Origin: Guyanagaster necrorhizus
Taxonomy: Eukaryota; Basidiomycota; Agaricomycetes; Agaricales; Physalacriaceae
Direction of reading: 5' to 3'
Assembly (NCBI RefSeq): GCF_019112545.1
Contig: NW_025064883.1
Coordinates: 1,721,907 to 1,785,906 of the forward strand
DNA length: 64,000 bases
The notes under the pieces were generated by a model. It made no database searches. It was not told the origin of the DNA and worked only from the letters and a program-made list of their open reading frames with translations. The translations under genes were made by a program, and so were the position numbers. Position 1 is the stretch's first letter; every line of letters starts with the position of its first letter. Of the stretch, positions 12,118 through 23,900 are shown in pieces.

Positions 12118-13716
12118 AACAAAACTAGCGGTGTATTAGCGAAGAGGCTTTTATCTTAGGTGGCCTTAACTGATATGTACTAATACATAGCATACTACAC
12201 AATCAGACTCCTTATCGTCTTGGAAGTTGTCCGCAAGGAATCGTCCTACAGAACAGGGCCGGCTAATGTGCATGCTGGTGCGCCACATAGCCTAGGGCTT
12301 TCTAGACGCTCTTACTGCTCGCTCAACCCAGATAACCTACTTGAGGGGATCTGATCCCGAGTTTTAGGGATAACGAAATCGTCATGATAGGACCGTCCGC
12401 GGACCACGCATCTTTGATCACCACTAAACGAGTAGTAAGCACGACGTCTAAGTCCTTCTCAGACATCCCTCTTGGACTCATACTTGACTTCCGTGAACAT
12501 TGGATGATGTATCAGGGAAGCACGAAGTCCGCACCAATAGCGAGCAGGGAATGCATCAAGCCTTCCCGCGTTCAAGGCCATGCTCATGATTAAGTTCGTG
12601 GCTTTTGATATTCCTTTCCATGATATCCTAGGTTACCTCGTTCTCAGGCTGAATCTTCGAGGCACCGCAGTCAAAATTGGTTACCGCACAAAAGCTATTG
12701 CCTGCGAATCACACCCCCTCTGGTGGCTAACTCGGTGACGATCTCACATATCTCTTAGCGTCAAATGGGAATTGATGTCCATCACCCGCGATATCCCGGC
12801 CAAGTCAACGAAGGGAGGCCAAGGTACGTCGGCGCTTGACCTACGTCACCTTCGCCAGTTCCCGATATTCCTACGTGTGTTCAGTCGGAGAAATCCCTGA
12901 GCCTTGTGAGGATGGATTCATTGGATCCGTGTCGGAGTTGATCTGTATCCGGGGAAAGATGTGAGATGCATGTCCTTGCAATCGTATGTTGCATGTGCCT
13001 ATGTGTACTGCAGTACCTATATTGGTATGGTTTCTCCCTTCCTACATATGTCTACAGGCCATCATGACGAGAGGGAGAGGAGTTGGATTATCACGGCAAG
13101 TCCAAGGGACTTGAATGCTGAGAGATATCTGGTAAGAGTAGTAGTAAATAGTAGTTCCTTGTGGCAAGTCTTTCTACCCTCAAAATAGGCGTTAAACATT
13201 CTTGCGAGTATTAATGGGATCCCGCGAGATCCCGACGTGAATATAACGTCAGGCAATTAAGCAACGGCAGCGGAACAAGTTTGTACTGCGCCAGAACGAG
13301 TTACATAGGCAATTTTACTCAGGAGGGGTAATGGTACCGAAGCCAATATTATCAGAACGGAACCGCCAGGCCATGTAGAGCGAGAACAAACAGAGCATGT
13401 GCAACAAAAGATTGAACGGGTGAATGCAATAAGCATCAAGTCGACATCGCATCATTTCTATTCGCAAGCGCTATGATGCTCCCTCATCAATGTTATTCGG
13501 TGAGGAGTTTGTCAGCCGCATACCACCCGTTCCCGGAGAGATAACAAATGTATTGGAGACATACGAAAAGGACAGCATTTTCAAGCCTGGGACTCGGAAG
13601 GAACCAACATTTCAAAGTGAGGGGCCTTTATTCGGGTCACTAAAATGATGCAGGGTGTAATATCACCATCGCTACCGTTATTACTGCTTGCGCCGCCCAT
13701 TAGGTGGATACCTAAC
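12118..13716. other. Intergenic, nothing recognised
   Basis: About 1.6 kb without a gene I can support. Short open frames on both strands (for example 12384-12593 plus, 13062-13256 minus, 13257-13439 minus) show no motif and are not joinable into a longer protein. It contains the 3' ends of the permease and of mL38. Confidence 0.4.
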
Positions 13717-15170
13717 CTATACCGCCACGTATTTCTTCTCGCCCCTGAGATGACCATAGCGGTCCGGTCGCTGAGGGTGGCCATACTTAGGCGGGTCGGC
13801 ATCTGAAGGTGAAGAAAGGGTAAGGCAGGAGGAAAAGAGAAATAGTATAATGAATACACACGCAATACGTTCTTGTATACAACGTCCGAGCTCTCGTCCC
13901 AGACTTCTCGCCACATATGTGCGCCACCTCCTTGTCTACCATCTAGGCTCCACTTTTTACAGAATTCGCGGACGTTGAACTCCGTCCGAGCAGACTGCGG
14001 AACTACAGGGATGGGGAGATAGCGGCTGGTCACTCTGCCGGCGCGAGAGCGAGAGGTGATGGAGCATGCTTCTGTGACAAGGTTGTACGGAGCATCGGGG
14101 CGGGCGGGTTGGGGTAGGAGGAGCAGGGAATAACGGTGGTATGGGGTTCCCTGTTGCGGATGGGGAGGGACATACTGGGTATGTGTATTGAGGTTTTTAA
14201 TCGGACCGGAAGTGATTGCTGAAAGCGGGACGTTGGGGCTGAAAATTCTAAGTCCAAGTCCAAAGTACAAAAACACGACATACCATAACCAATGCAAAAA
14301 TGTGGTGAAAGTCTCGTTCTCTGGGTCCGGGACGTCTGGATCCACGAGCATCATGGTGTATAGCCTAGTATCAAGGTGGAATGCAGTCGCGTACACCGTC
14401 GGAGGCGCGATCGTCTGTTTGGGACTGAGGAAGACGCCTGGCTCGATACCACGACTGCGATATGTTGGGCCCGCAAGATGCGTCTGGCGGACCTTGATAG
14501 AGACATCGATACTCGGGCGCAGTGAAGGAAGAACGTCCGGGATCACGTTCATTTGGTATATACGTTCCATCTACAACATCAGGAAAAAAGGATTAAAAAG
14601 AAAAAGAAATAGAATGCTCACCAGGAGATCAAGCTTACCCTCGCCTCTCCAGTTCTGCTCCCTCAGGTGCCTATGAGCCGGATTGCGCATGTCCACTAAC
14701 CGACTTTTAACGGCCCACCGAACCTCTGGGAGGTTGATCTCGCTCTGCACCTGTAAGATCCTCAGCAGCTTTCGCTTCTCCTCCTCATCTTCATCGCCTG
14801 GCTTGATAGACCTGCGAACCTCAGCAGCCTCGCGTTTGAGGCGGAAGCTGTCTTGTCGGATGAGCTTGATAGCCTCGTCATACGCGGGCAACACGCCTGC
14901 CGGGAGGGCGCGTCGCCATTTTGGTGTCTTCGCTGCTTTTTGGGGTGATGAAATGGCAAGTCGGGTAGCAGCAGGCTTTCGTCGTACGCGTATAAGGCTG
15001 GTGGTAGACGACTTGGATTCAGGTGTCGCTGCCTTTGGTTCTACTGTCGTTTTTGTTTGTACTGTGGAAGGTGGTGGTGGTGTCACTGACGCCGATTCCG
15101 TCATTTGTAGCGTCGCATTGCACCGTGTTAACGTTGACGTTGGCAGACGGAGCCGACGTAGAACGAGCAT
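13717..15170 (-). CDS. MRPL35: Mitochondrial large-subunit ribosomal protein mL38 (yeast MRPL35)
   Basis: A structural protein of the mitochondrial large ribosomal subunit with a PEBP-like domain. Exon 1 (15170-14622) begins with a positively charged mitochondrial presequence (MLVLRRLRLPTSTLTR) and a low-complexity region, then a helical segment (LREQNWRGEGKLDLL). It joins exactly in frame, across a 51-nt GT-AG intron, to exon 2 at 14570, which starts MERIYQMNVIPDVLPSL, the family hallmark. Then come the PEBP core phrases TRLYTMMLVDPDVPDPEN, FTTFLHW (an intron follows), NTHTQYVPPHPQQGTPYHRY, and a last small exon ending RGEKKYVAV with TAG at 13717-13719. The length and intron phases look normal. 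The gene is head-to-tail with the FYVE gene on the same strand. Confidence 0.92.
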
Positions 15171-15555
15171 GGTCGTAGTACAAAGTCAAGTTTTCCGTGT
15201 ATTGCCTTTTCGGGGTACGATCGACACTGGCATTTTTTCTGAGATTGGGGGGAGGGATCAAGTGTTCCATGAATTATGCAAATGAGGTACACAACACAAA
15301 AGTAATAGCATAACCAACGAGAGTAAACCCAAGAGAAAAGACGGCAGCTGTACAACACAGTACAGTACAGTAGATAGACGCACATACAAATGGCGCACGG
15401 GTTCGGTGGTGAGGATATATACGGAAAAGGAGAATATATGCATAGGGGTGGTAATGCCAGGGACAGCAGGTATAACAAGAAGCAGTGATTAGTGGTACAG
15501 TGAGATAGAGCCTCAAAATATACAGCAATAAGAATAAACGAAAGACACGTCGAGG
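15171..15555. other. Spacer between FYVE gene 3' end and mL38 start
   Basis: About 385 bases between two minus-strand genes. The sequence is A/T-rich with TACAGTACAGTA repeats near 15,358-15,372. It should hold the mL38 promoter and the FYVE gene terminator. No coding feature is supported. Confidence 0.35.
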
Positions 15556-16685
15556 CTAGAACGTCGAGAGACAGATCTGCCTGACTTGGAGATCGATAAG
15601 CTCGGGATCACGAGGAAAACGGTACTGAAAGTCTGAAATCCAACGTCAGGCAAGGACAACAAAAGCAGGAGATGGAAACGACATACCACCGTCTTTTATA
15701 ACGGGATTCTCCCTGCGCCTTTTTTCCTTCTCGGCTTCCTTCTCCAAACGAATCTCATATCCGGCCTTGCCACCGGGTAACCTTGCCCCCGCGAGAGGGG
15801 TTTCCTGCTTGGGTTCCCATCTGCCGCCGCCAGTAGCTTTGCAAAGCACACTCGAACGCTTGAGGGGATACGCGTCGAGGGCACCATACGACGGTTCCTC
15901 GGCTAGGGAGGCTTTCAGGCGCCGCGAACCTGAAGAACACGACGAGCTTGCCAAACTGATGAGAGAAGGGGAACTGCGCAGAGGGTGCTCGACACCAATG
16001 ATAGATGGCGGTGGTGTCGCGAGACTAGTCGTCGAACATGAGAGAGCCGGCGAGTGGACGAGATCAGGAGTCCGTGGACAGCCATAGATCTGGTCAAAAC
16101 AGTCATCGCAGACACGGGCATCGTGGACCTTGCTTTCCTGGGACTGAAAAGTAGTAATAGGGACGTTCCTTGGAGGATGGAGGAACGGTAAGTGGGAGAC
16201 GTCGAGTAAAGGGGTCATGCGCGGCGAGCACTGGCTGCAGAATATTCCTCCGCATTTCCGACAGTGCTGCTCATAAAAATAAGTCAAAGTGCTTAAATGA
16301 ACGCGCATATACTCACATGCCGCCGTTCAAATACGCCAAATCGCACACGACAGAAGAAGTTGTCACAGCATGAAGCTGCCGAGTCGGGCTGAAAGGGTGA
16401 TTGTCAGTATCCATAAGATAAATGGGCGCTTTCACTCACCTTCCAGAGGGATCTAGGTAGCAATACAGCGAGATGCTCGTTTGCCCTCAAATTGGGCGAA
16501 ACGGTTGGAACCTCAATGGGTGACTCTGGAATGGTCGCGCGAGACGGGCCAGCAACAGGCATGGAAATGATGAGGCGGTCGTCGGGGAAGGAGTCGACGG
16601 TACTGGAAGGGGAGGGGACGGAGAAGGTGGCAAGGGCAGCGGCAAGGGCAGACATGGGTTTGGTGGGAAGACCGGGGGAACGCAT
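15556..16685 (-). CDS. FYVE zinc-finger (PI3P-binding) protein
   Basis: A protein with one FYVE domain, which binds phosphatidylinositol 3-phosphate on endosomes or vacuoles. Exon 1 (from 16685) is a Ser/Pro-rich leader ending LLPRSLWK. Exon 2 gives SCCDNFFCRVRFGVFERRH and exon 3 opens HCRKCGGIFCSQCS, so the defining basic R-R-H-H-C-R-K-C-G motif is assembled across an intron at about 16,263-16,315. The paired cysteines continue to RVCDDCF near 16,100. Unlike the usual WxxD leader, the leader here is only weakly visible. The C-terminal half is low-complexity with a charged helix (EIRLEKEAEKEKRRRE). A last small exon encodes FQYRFPRDPELIDLQ and stops with TAG at 15556-15558. The fold is secure; the exact orthologue is not known to me. 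Confidence 0.82.
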
Positions 16686-17266
16686 TTATTTAAACGAATT
16701 CAGAGGTGGCCAAATGATGTATGTAATGCGAATGTCCGAATCTGATCAAACGCCCAATTATATACAAGATCCCATCTCGATCATGTCGACCCTTTTCGCC
16801 ACGCGCAACGGCATTTGGCGTTGTTTATTTGTTGAAGGTATATTTATTCATTTATGTAATTCCCCAAATGGCATCTCCATTGCCACTGCCCTCGCGGTAC
16901 ATGTCGGGCAGTCTCTCCCATTGTACCAGTCCGAGCAGGAACCTGGAGATTGTCCAAGTGGATGTATAGCGGTGGTTGCTTGCTGTCGTCGTCGTCTTGA
17001 CTGTCGACAAGCATCCGCAGTGTACAGGCTCGGATGTCTGAAATACATGTGCCCATCGTCCCTGAGAAAGCGGCAAAATGGATCATTCTGCCCTCCATCC
17101 CCAAAGAGGAGTGATGGCGTATTGTTTCCGCTCCCACGGCATTTTAACCGATAAATTTCGAGCGCGTCCGCCGAGCTTGCGGGTACCTGGCTACCCGCCA
17201 CACAACGAATAGAAAATCAGGAAAAAGTAAGGGGAGGGGGGGGGGGGGGGGGAGAAAACAAGTCAA
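16686..17266. other. Spacer with a 17-nt poly-G run
   Basis: A 581-base gap between minus-strand genes. A guanine homopolymer occupies 17236-17252. Overlapping minus-strand open frames at 16844-17201 have no family motif and are probably chance. It must contain the promoter of the FYVE gene and the 3' end of the next gene. Confidence 0.35.
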
Positions 17267-18638
17267 CTATCCATCCTTCTGATGTAGCCAGTACTTTTCC
17301 ATGACTCCCAGCACCATCTCCCACTCGATACCGGCCTCTTTGTGACGAAGTAGGGTGACCATCTCCTGCAGCACCTTGTTCCCCAGGAATGGATCAGCAG
17401 GCGAGGAGGTGGCAAAGAGGTAGGCAAGAATGGATGAATAGTACCAAACAGCGTCCTTTCTAGCCAGCCTAGCGACTCGAGTAGTACTTGCGGACGAGGT
17501 GGTGAGGACGTTGTTTAATTGCCGGATCGACTCCAGTGCGAGTGCTTCGCGAGCACCACTCTTGGCTTCTAGATGTCCCGCCACCTCTTTTACCAAAACT
17601 ACCACTTCGGGACGCACATCCGCTGTTCCGGCGGATCTCCCGAACACGTCGTCCAAGTATTCAATTCCCGCCAACATACACAGTGCCGGGCCCACTATCC
17701 GGTCCACCACCAAGCTCACGATATCTTCTGTAGAATTATTCTCCAAAACATATCCTACCAGTCGACCCACCATTTCAATCTGTCCTGCTCCAATTCCTTC
17801 CCTGGGTCGCTCAAGAAACGAAGCACACGACTCGATTGCGTGGATCGCTGCCGACAGCAGAAGCCCCTCATCCCCACCGTCACGCACCCGTTCGTACTTT
17901 GAGAACGTTGAAAACAGCCAAGATGTGTCGGCCGTTGTAGGACCTATCCCAGATTCTCAGAAATCGTCGAGGCTGATCATCCACTTACCCTCCAAAATAC
18001 TACCACCTATTGCCTTTTTTCTGCTGCTCTTCTTTTTTTCTTTTTCTGGCTCCTTTTCTTTCACCTCGATGATCTCTGCCTGGAATTATTCCTGGAAAAC
18101 ACAATAGAAATATGTAATATAACGTACTTGTCTTCTCGGTCTCCAGCTCGACCTCTAGCTCCTTCAGCCGTTTCTCCAATGCTTCAGCCCTGTTGCGCCA
18201 CGGATTGTTGGCCGGGATATCTTTGACGAGCTCGGCACGCAGGGACGCTACATACGCTACTCACCAGAATATCAAATCCCCAGATGACAGTTCCAATTCC
18301 AATACATATACCCCAATGCCAACGACGACAACAACAGTTTGGACATTTCGGAATATGTAAGGGATGAAAAAAAAAGCATGCCGCTGGGCGTTAGTATTCT
18401 TCCGTGTCGCCTTGTATGCCTAATCCACGTACAGTCAATTGACGAATCCTGGGGCTTGTATTTCAGTGCTGTGAGGGCCTGTATCTATCTTGTCAGACTC
18501 GTTCGAAATACCCATATTGCTTTACTCACCACTGCTATCCGTAGACGGTCTCCCAGGCTGGCCGTCGTCATCAACATCAGAGTTAACGCGACCCGTCACA
18601 TCACGCACTTCGACAGTAAGCATTTTGCATCGATACAT
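17267..18638 (-). CDS. Unrecognised coiled-coil protein
   Basis: I do not recognise this protein. The last exon (17887-17267) is a clean 206-codon helical stretch, for example REGIGAGQIEMVGRLVGYVL and LARKDAVWYYSSILAYLF, ending LHQKDG. Upstream, joined by short introns, lie a charged segment (VKEKEPEKEKKKSSRKK), a coiled coil (NRAEALEKRLKELEVELETE) and a possible hydrophobic segment around 18,280-18,350. The first exon may start at the ATG at 18638 (MYRCKMLTVEVRDVTGRVNS). I could not reconcile every splice phase between 18,220 and 18,560: the frame of the hydrophobic segment does not pass simply into the coiled coil, and a repeated GTAGCG lies at that point. Either the model is wrong or there is a small indel. 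A membrane-anchored coiled-coil protein is a reasonable guess, no more. Confidence 0.5.
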
Positions 18639-18659
18639 GTCATCATAAGCTACCAATAC

Positions 18660-18702
18660 TTGTACTACTACTACTAGTACTACTAAGACTACTACTACAA
18701 CA
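18660..18702. repeat. TAC/CTA trinucleotide microsatellite
   Basis: An imperfect run of TAC/ACT triplets, broken by TAG and AAG units, lies in the short spacer between the PHD-finger gene stop and the start of the next gene downstream. It is untranslated. Confidence 0.7.
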
Positions 18703-18707
18703 TACGT

Positions 18708-20918
18708 TCATTCGTGCCTTCTTACGGGCGAATCGTCAAGCCTTACTGGCGTATGGAATGGACCTGCTCCCCGTCCCCACATGGTATTCTTTGGAGTCCC
18801 AAACGGCCCACCGAACTTGATTCCACGTGACGGTGTGCTCGTAGGGTCAAACGGAGCCTCTTCGTAATGGTCGTACGACCGCGGCGTCCGGGGCAAAAAT
18901 GCTGGTGAATCCTCGATCGCGCCAGCCGTAAAGATCGCGTCATACCCCCTCCTTCGAGATGGATAGTCCATATCTGTCGGTGCAAAAGTCGGCTCCCTGT
19001 AGATCTCATCTTCATCCTCATCCTCCCGCTCAACGTCAGTCGGGAGCTGACAATCACTACAGAACCAAGGATCCTCTTCCCGCCCGAGATCTCTGATACT
19101 CCGGATGCCTATGCACTCCAGGTGGTACCACATCTTGCAGTCATCACATTGCACCAGCTCCCGTCCGTCATCAGTTCCTCGACAGATGCACACAACCTCA
19201 TCGTCGCTGTCGCCACCACGAAGTCGTTTCTCGCGTCGGTATTCCAAAGCCCGGACACTGCGTTTGCTCAGCAGTGCCGCCCTCGCATCACCGGAATCGC
19301 TCGGAAAATAACTTCGCCTTCGTCGCCGTTCACCCACCGGGTCAGCGGGTAGCCCGATCATCTTGCCCCGACCCCGCCGTGCCGGTACTGGCCTATCGCC
19401 ATCGTCATCGTACACGACGCCCCACTTGGCCGACGGAATCACTTCACCATCCCCGTCCCCATCGCCCTCGTCGTCAGTATCCCGATCCAAGAACCGTTCG
19501 ATCCATCCGAGTCGTGCCTTCTCCTCCGCCCGAGCTAACTCTGCTCTTTCCTCCGTCCTCAGCCGCCATGGGAACTCGCCATCGGGCCAATTAGGGCTAT
19601 CCTCCATCTCGATCCCAGCACTCCTTTCCTTCTCTCCATCCTTTTTCTTCTTCCTAGATGTGCCCCCACCACTCCGCCGCTTTCCACCCTCTGGAACCAG
19701 ACTCTCATTGGGAATATCCAGTAACACCCGGCCTTTGCCCTCCAATTCAACAGGAAACAATCTTGATGGACCATGGTGGACCTGGTTCTCGCTTCGAAAC
19801 GCCTCCAGTCTTTTGCGTTTCTTCAGCTCCTTTTCTGTTAGTGGCGGCGGCTCCTCTGCCTCGAGTACCGAAACTTCTGGCGCAACGAGCATCGGTTGCG
19901 GCTGCCGCACCCAGTCGGCCGTCCGATACCGCCCATAACCTCCAGCCATTAGACTCTCCTCAAAGCTCTCCTCACTCGTCTCCTGGAATAGCTTCAGCCG
20001 GCGTCCTTTGTTCGGGCTCTCCATGATTCCTACTGCGGAGCTTTCCACAGGGCCCTCCTCCCCTTCATCCAAAGGCCTTTTGCTCCGTTTCAGATACTCC
20101 GGTCGACGCTTTTCCACTTCCTTTTGCTCCTGCGCCATCGCGTGTCTAATCCTATCAATTTCCCCTCCTGCACCAGTGTGAGGCGGCGACAAGGGTGGAG
20201 ATTGGAGCGTACTTGGCTTGGAAACAGCGAACACATCATCCACATGCATCGGGCTTCCCCTAATAGGCTTGGCAGAGAATGGCGAAGACAACGCGGTAGT
20301 CGATGGTGAAGGTGACTTGGATATATTACTAAAGGACCATCAGGATGGTAACAGTTGCATAAGTAGCATACACATACGTTGGAGGACGAGGTGCAGGCGT
20401 TCGAGGGGGATTTGAGGCACTGTCCATTGTTTAACATGTGTTTCATACAATGCTTACAAGCAAGAAATCTCACCTGTATGGCGGCGCAAGCCTCGAAACA
20501 AAGGGACTCGAGTCAGGCGTCATCATGCCCATTGCACGAGGCGTTGCTGGACCAGATTCCTTCCTTGCAGGCAGCCTCATACCCCTAGCCACCCAGAGTC
20601 AGCATGCTGATAGTAATACGTTTTTAAGAGAACGCACGAATTGGTGGGCGTCTCCGGAGTATGTGGTAGCATATACTGATTGAATGTCATCGTATTGTTG
20701 GTTGGACTCTGGGGTGTCGGAAGATGTACATATCGAGATGTTTGCTCCGGAGGCAGAAGAGGGCTACTCATCGTCAGTTCGAGGTCCAAAACACAGAGAA
20801 CGGCAACAAACTTCATCAGAGACATAAGGCCCAACGTCGAGGAGCTAAAGCTGGAGTCAAGCCTGCTGCTTGAGCTGGGGGTATTCGCCAAAGTTCTGTT
20901 TGGATCAAAGTCGGACAT
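18708..20918 (-). CDS. PHD-finger chromatin protein
   Basis: A long, mostly disordered nuclear-type protein with one PHD finger, a module that usually reads histone H3 tail methylation. Exons near 20,918-20,640, 20,590-20,474 and 20,430-20,390 encode Ser/Pro-rich sequence (for example RLDSSFSSSTLG and PHTPETPTN). They join a long final exon of about 540 codons that ends at 18708. The PHD finger lies at about 19,220-19,050: VVCICRGTDDGRELVQCDDC, then WYHLECIG and DPWFCSDC, giving the C4HC3 zinc ligands and the aromatic-cage tryptophan. Charged and Asp/Glu-rich blocks flank it, and there are several SP/TP sites. I cannot assign an orthologue. All exon frames join without a stop. Confidence 0.85.
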
Positions 20919-23900
20919 GCAATGCTAATTGCAACAGGTTTCGCTCTAGTTTTCGGCTGAAATTTGAGTGGAAAAGGGTGGCGCAAAGAGCAGATCGATA
21001 ATAACAAGTATAAAAAATGAAGCAGCAAAAATACTAGAGTAGGTTGAAATAAAAGGATGGGAGTGAGAGAACGAGGGAGTGAATTTACTCTTTTGGATTC
21101 CTATGTTCGTTTTCTCTGACGTAAGCAGTCTCTGTCCCTCTTGTCCCTCTTGTCCCTGTGTGATCAAAATGGAAACAAAATAAAGTTGTCGACTTGAAGG
21201 TAAAGGTTGTATATATTCCCTGGTAACCACTCGTTAAACGCCGTCCGTCATTGAGGCTATACCCGTCGACGTCAACCTGCGAATCGTCCACTACGGCACG
21301 TACAGAATACCATTCATTTCGTCGTCTAGTTGAAATGTTCATCAAAAGACAGAAAGGACTATCCTCAATACAGAATTCCCTACTTTACCTTCCCTTCATT
21401 TTCTTACGAGCGCCACAAAGAAGCACAAAGCCCTGTCCGTAAATTACGGCCTAGGGTAAAATTTGAAGGTTTCTAGCTCTAGGGCCTTCGTACGGTGTGA
21501 AATCCTCAGCAACGGAATTCCATCGGTAGCAATATCGCAGTCAATGGCGGTCTCAGGCTTGACGACTTGATCTTTCAGTCAATGTCTGTCGAATTCTGTC
21601 CTTGCCATTCGCCTAGCTATGTATGACAATGCGAGCATGATCTGTCTCTACCTTTCGGTTCCCATCTTTGAAGGATTTGTGGACAGGATCATTTGGAGGA
21701 CCTGCGCGTGCAACATGATTTCCCTAGCATGCACGCGTTCGAATTACGATAGAGCCAATCAGTTTGACGGAATTGCTGAGAATGCAATGTAAACACCCTC
21801 AACCACTTGACTGAAAAATTGTACGTCACTACCAGCTTGCACCAGGTTGACCGCGTACTGAAATGTGATGGACGAAACGCTTGTAGATCTTTCAACTGTC
21901 GTTTAACCGGAGTCCCGTCCGGCGCAAAATAACCCAGTCTTTCTATCTTCCCATGAAGTCGTGTATAATCAAGATCTCATATGTGAGAATTTCTTTGGAG
22001 ATTGTGTCCTTGACATGTAAAGTCAATAAAGAGTTCGAACTGATACTGTAATTAACAGCTCTAGCCTATTTGCGGTAACCAAACAGTGCGTCAGTTGCAC
22101 GGGTTCATCGTAAAATGCATGAGCTAACTGGTCACTGTATGGCTTGGCACCAGGAAGGAACGATATGAATGGTCCGCGCTTGCGATCATCTTTGAAGGAG
22201 ATACAGAGCCGACGTCATGTTTTCTTTAGGTGCGGGTCAAGTCAGGCTGAAATTTTATGATACAAGTCTCGTCGAAGCGAGCTATTCGGAACGGCCAGTG
22301 CACCTGTGCGGGCAGGTCTCCCGCAACGAGGGAAACAAAGAGAGACGAACATAAGTTACCTACTTGTGTTGCTTCTCCTTTCATGCCAGGATGATTACTA
22401 TGTTCCTCCAGATGGTTGAAGTCCGTGCTATTATGAGTGCACAACCGGAGGTAGCAGACGGCGACATCCGCGCACTAGTCTCCCAGAGTGATTGTTCGGC
22501 ATTGCCGAGTGCGAATCATGTTCAGAAACAAGGATACCGACGGTCGTCTCACGGAAGCCGGTCCGGCTATAAGTGAGCTCCATCCGTCGTGACCTAAGCT
22601 GCAGACATTTCTGACCCTTCTGTCCGACATTGTTGAGGTAATCGTCTTATTCATGTCAGGAAATAGGGTGTATCGAGAATTTTCTTGATACAAGCCTGGG
22701 AAATACAACAGACGTATTACTGATGTGCGATTCGTTGCGAATCACGAAGGCGAAAATCTCTAGCCGCATGTAGATTAGGGGACTCAAGTACCGAAGACCC
22801 TCAGAGACCTCTACGCCGACTGGTTGGTCTTGCACGCTTGAATTTATCCACATTGTCGTTGGAAAACAAGTAGAACGTCCAATTTCAGAGAGATTTCAGC
22901 ATCGACCATTAAGTATTTTCGTACAGCCGAAGTTAATTAGACCACTCTCTAGTCGACAGGTCGATATGCAGGATAGAAACGTCTCCAACGCCTCCAACAG
23001 AGTTTCACATATCCATGTTTATCGCTGTGTCCCCGCCACTTCCAGGGGATTGAGCATTGATGCAGACTAAAGCCAAAGAATAACTTGGCGACATCAGGTG
23101 CACCATGAAGGCACGGCGCGCAGTCCAGAGGAGACGGCCCTTGAATACTAAGGTACGCATCCAGCTCCGCGAGACTACATAGTATGCAGTCTTACGTGGT
23201 GGTAAAGGGTAACTGAAAGGCAGCGCTAGGAGGTCGTGTATGTATGCGACTCCAGAGAGGCAACGACGGTCCAAAAGTGTACGGTCCCGGATTTCAAATG
23301 AGCCACATTCGCATGTTGGGCCTCCTAGTTAAACCATAGATACTCAAAGATTTGAACAGGTAAAGGGCGGCTCCTCAACACTTAGGCAGGCCCAGATAGA
23401 TACATATGCACAGTCCGAAATGATCAAATTTTCGGAATGAGCCGCGATGGCCTCCTGTCGTATCCTGTCGTGTGCCCATAAGTAATCAAGCGCAGGGTAA
23501 ATGGAGGAAGGTCATGACAGCGCGGCTTCGCTGCATAGGGATCGAACAGATTAACGGTTTCTGTCATGAGACAGCGGAATAAGTCGAAACTGTACGTTGA
23601 CAGTGACTTAAGAGGGTACATATTGAACAGTTCCAGACCAAGGATCCGACCATTTTCCCCACGCTTCGATCGTAACGTTTTAACAGCGCAAAGAACTTAA
23701 GTAAACTGATCAAGTGAAGAGTAGGAAAATACTCTCTGTTTCGCCTCAGCTTGACAGTTCAATCGGTATCCAGGGATGGGGCGGGACTCCGAGACTCCGA
23801 GTAGAGATCAAGCGCGTCGGACCCGTGTCGACAAATCGTTTCTCAAAATGTACTAGGTCGGTGCTTCACTTGTTGTGCAGCCTTGGGCGGGTTTCAGGTG

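Noticed and set aside
14683..15285. 200-codon plus-strand ORF over mL38 exon 1
   Set aside because: Antisense shadow of the conserved mL38 coding exon.
22725..22745. Short palindrome GATTCG-TTG-CGAATC
   Set aside because: A 6-bp stem in 4 kb of anonymous sequence is expected by chance.
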